A DNA stretch of 64,000 nucleotides from Trebouxia sp. TZW2008 (taxonomy: Eukaryota; Chlorophyta; Trebouxiophyceae; Trebouxiales; Trebouxiaceae). Made by a program: the position numbers and the translations under genes. The notes under the pieces are model-generated. The model made no database searches. It had not been told where the DNA came from and saw only the letters and a program-made list of their open reading frames with translations. The DNA lies in assembly GCA_002118135.1 (NCBI GenBank), contig BDIU01000043.1:149485-213484 (forward strand), given 5' to 3'. Positions 63,269 through 64,000 of this stretch are shown here, in pieces. The number at the start of each line of letters is the position of its first letter. Position 1 is the first letter of the stretch.

Positions 63269-64000
63269 TGTTGCCACAAGAGTTGCAGTCACCAGCAGCT
63301 TGGGATGGCTACCTGGCTTCTCTCACCGCATCACCAGCACATCTCGCTCAGACCACAGCCACACACACCTCAGCCACCTGCGCCAGCTGACTCCTTAAAC
63401 CAGCCTCTGACTCAGGCTGAGGTTGAGATGGCATTGCAGCGCCTGCACAATGGCAGGTCTGGTGCGCTGCTTGGTTACAGCTCAGAGCTTTTGCGCTATG
63501 CCAAGCTTTGCCCCTCAGAAGATGAACCGGCTCCAGCACACTTGCTGCTGCCTTGCTTACAGCTGCTGCTCAATACAGCCTTCAGCACAGGTACAGTTCC
63601 TCAGTCTTGGAAGACATCCCTTGTCACACCAATCTTCAAGGCGGGGGATGCCACAGATCCTGCCAGCTATCGTCCAATTGCTGTGGGTGAGCCGCTCAGC
63701 CAATTGTATACTAGCATTCTGGCTGAGCGCTTGGTTGACTTCACTGAGGAGCATAGGCTCAGGTCTCCCACTCAGGCAGGCTACAGGCCAGAACAAAGCA
63801 CTGTTCATCAGACCTTTGTGCTTCAGCACATCATTGACAAGCACAGGCACCGCCGGGCCCCATTGCACCTATGCTTTGTGGATCTCAAGTCTGCTTATGA
63901 CAAGTTGCAATGGCAGTTGCTGTGGAGCACTCTACATCGGTTGGGCATCCACGCCCAGATGTCAGGCGCCATCCAGTCCCTATACTCAGACTGCTTGCTG
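63269..64000 (+). mobile_element. Non-LTR (LINE) retrotransposon reverse transcriptase, partial
   Basis: An open frame with no stop runs from 63269 (after TGA at 63266) to the window end; the first ATG is 63305. It encodes the N-terminal half of a LINE reverse transcriptase. VPQSWKTSLVTPIFKAGD and DPASYRPIAV are the block-1/2 region, SPTQAGYRPEQSTVHQT is block 2a/3, and LCFVDLKSAYDKLQW is motif A with the first catalytic Asp. No apurinic endonuclease domain fits between 63269 and the RT, and the region before it belongs to the RS-gene upstream DNA. The copy is therefore probably 5'-truncated, which is typical of LINE insertions. The frame is intact as far as seen, so the insertion may be young. 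YADD motif C and the 3' end lie outside the window. Confidence 0.92.

Overview
This window is nuclear DNA from a photosynthetic eukaryote, most likely a green alga (Chlorophyta, perhaps a trebouxiophyte; the lineage is inference). It carries a plastid-type NAD-malate dehydrogenase with a long presequence, a RABC/Rab18 GTPase and a cytosolic aspartyl-tRNA synthetase. All are split into many short GT-AG exons separated by introns of roughly 100-1000 bases, and there are no operons or Shine-Dalgarno sites. I rebuilt the genes by joining exons in phase by hand. Where every junction was checked (MDH, DARS, RABC, and the last six junction-checked exons of the kleisin) the phases close exactly.

Layout: class III alcohol dehydrogenase (+, 5' end outside the window, stop at 3777); alpha-kleisin cohesin subunit (-, 14108 to 4527); NAD-malate dehydrogenase (-, 17825 to 14754); DARS (+, 18241 to 26210); RING/coiled-coil TRAIP-like E3 ligase (-, 34053 to 26474); a Lys/Ala-rich protein with an N-myristoylation-type start (-, 39001 to 34829); a long SAM-domain coiled-coil protein (-, 51022 to 39823); RABC/Rab18 (+, 51499 to 52773); an RS-rich nuclear-type protein (-, 62842 to 53218); and a non-LTR retrotransposon reverse transcriptase (+, 63269 onward, cut by the window end). 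MDH/DARS and SAM protein/RABC are divergent pairs with 415-480 base intergenic regions. ADH/kleisin, DARS/TRAIP-like and RABC/RS-protein are convergent pairs.

Two patterns stand out in the introns. First, many introns hold tandem, decayed copies of the edge of the neighbouring exon (called echoes below). Copies of an acceptor plus the exon's 5' part always lie upstream of the intact exon. Copies of the exon's 3' part plus a donor always lie downstream. I found more than 20 such exons in seven genes and no exception. Second, a short TA-flanked, CAGT-ended MITE (pogo/Tc1-like) occurs at least five times. In four introns of three genes its terminal repeat starts at intron position +4, so that the donor reads G-TA-CAGT. 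In one case removing the element restores a perfect CAG|GTAAGT donor.

Functionally the genes are a mixed housekeeping set (formaldehyde/GSNO metabolism, sister-chromatid cohesion, redox shuttle, translation, genome maintenance, cilium/basal-body-like scaffold, vesicle traffic, RNA processing) with no sign of being one pathway. The interest lies in the gene architecture.
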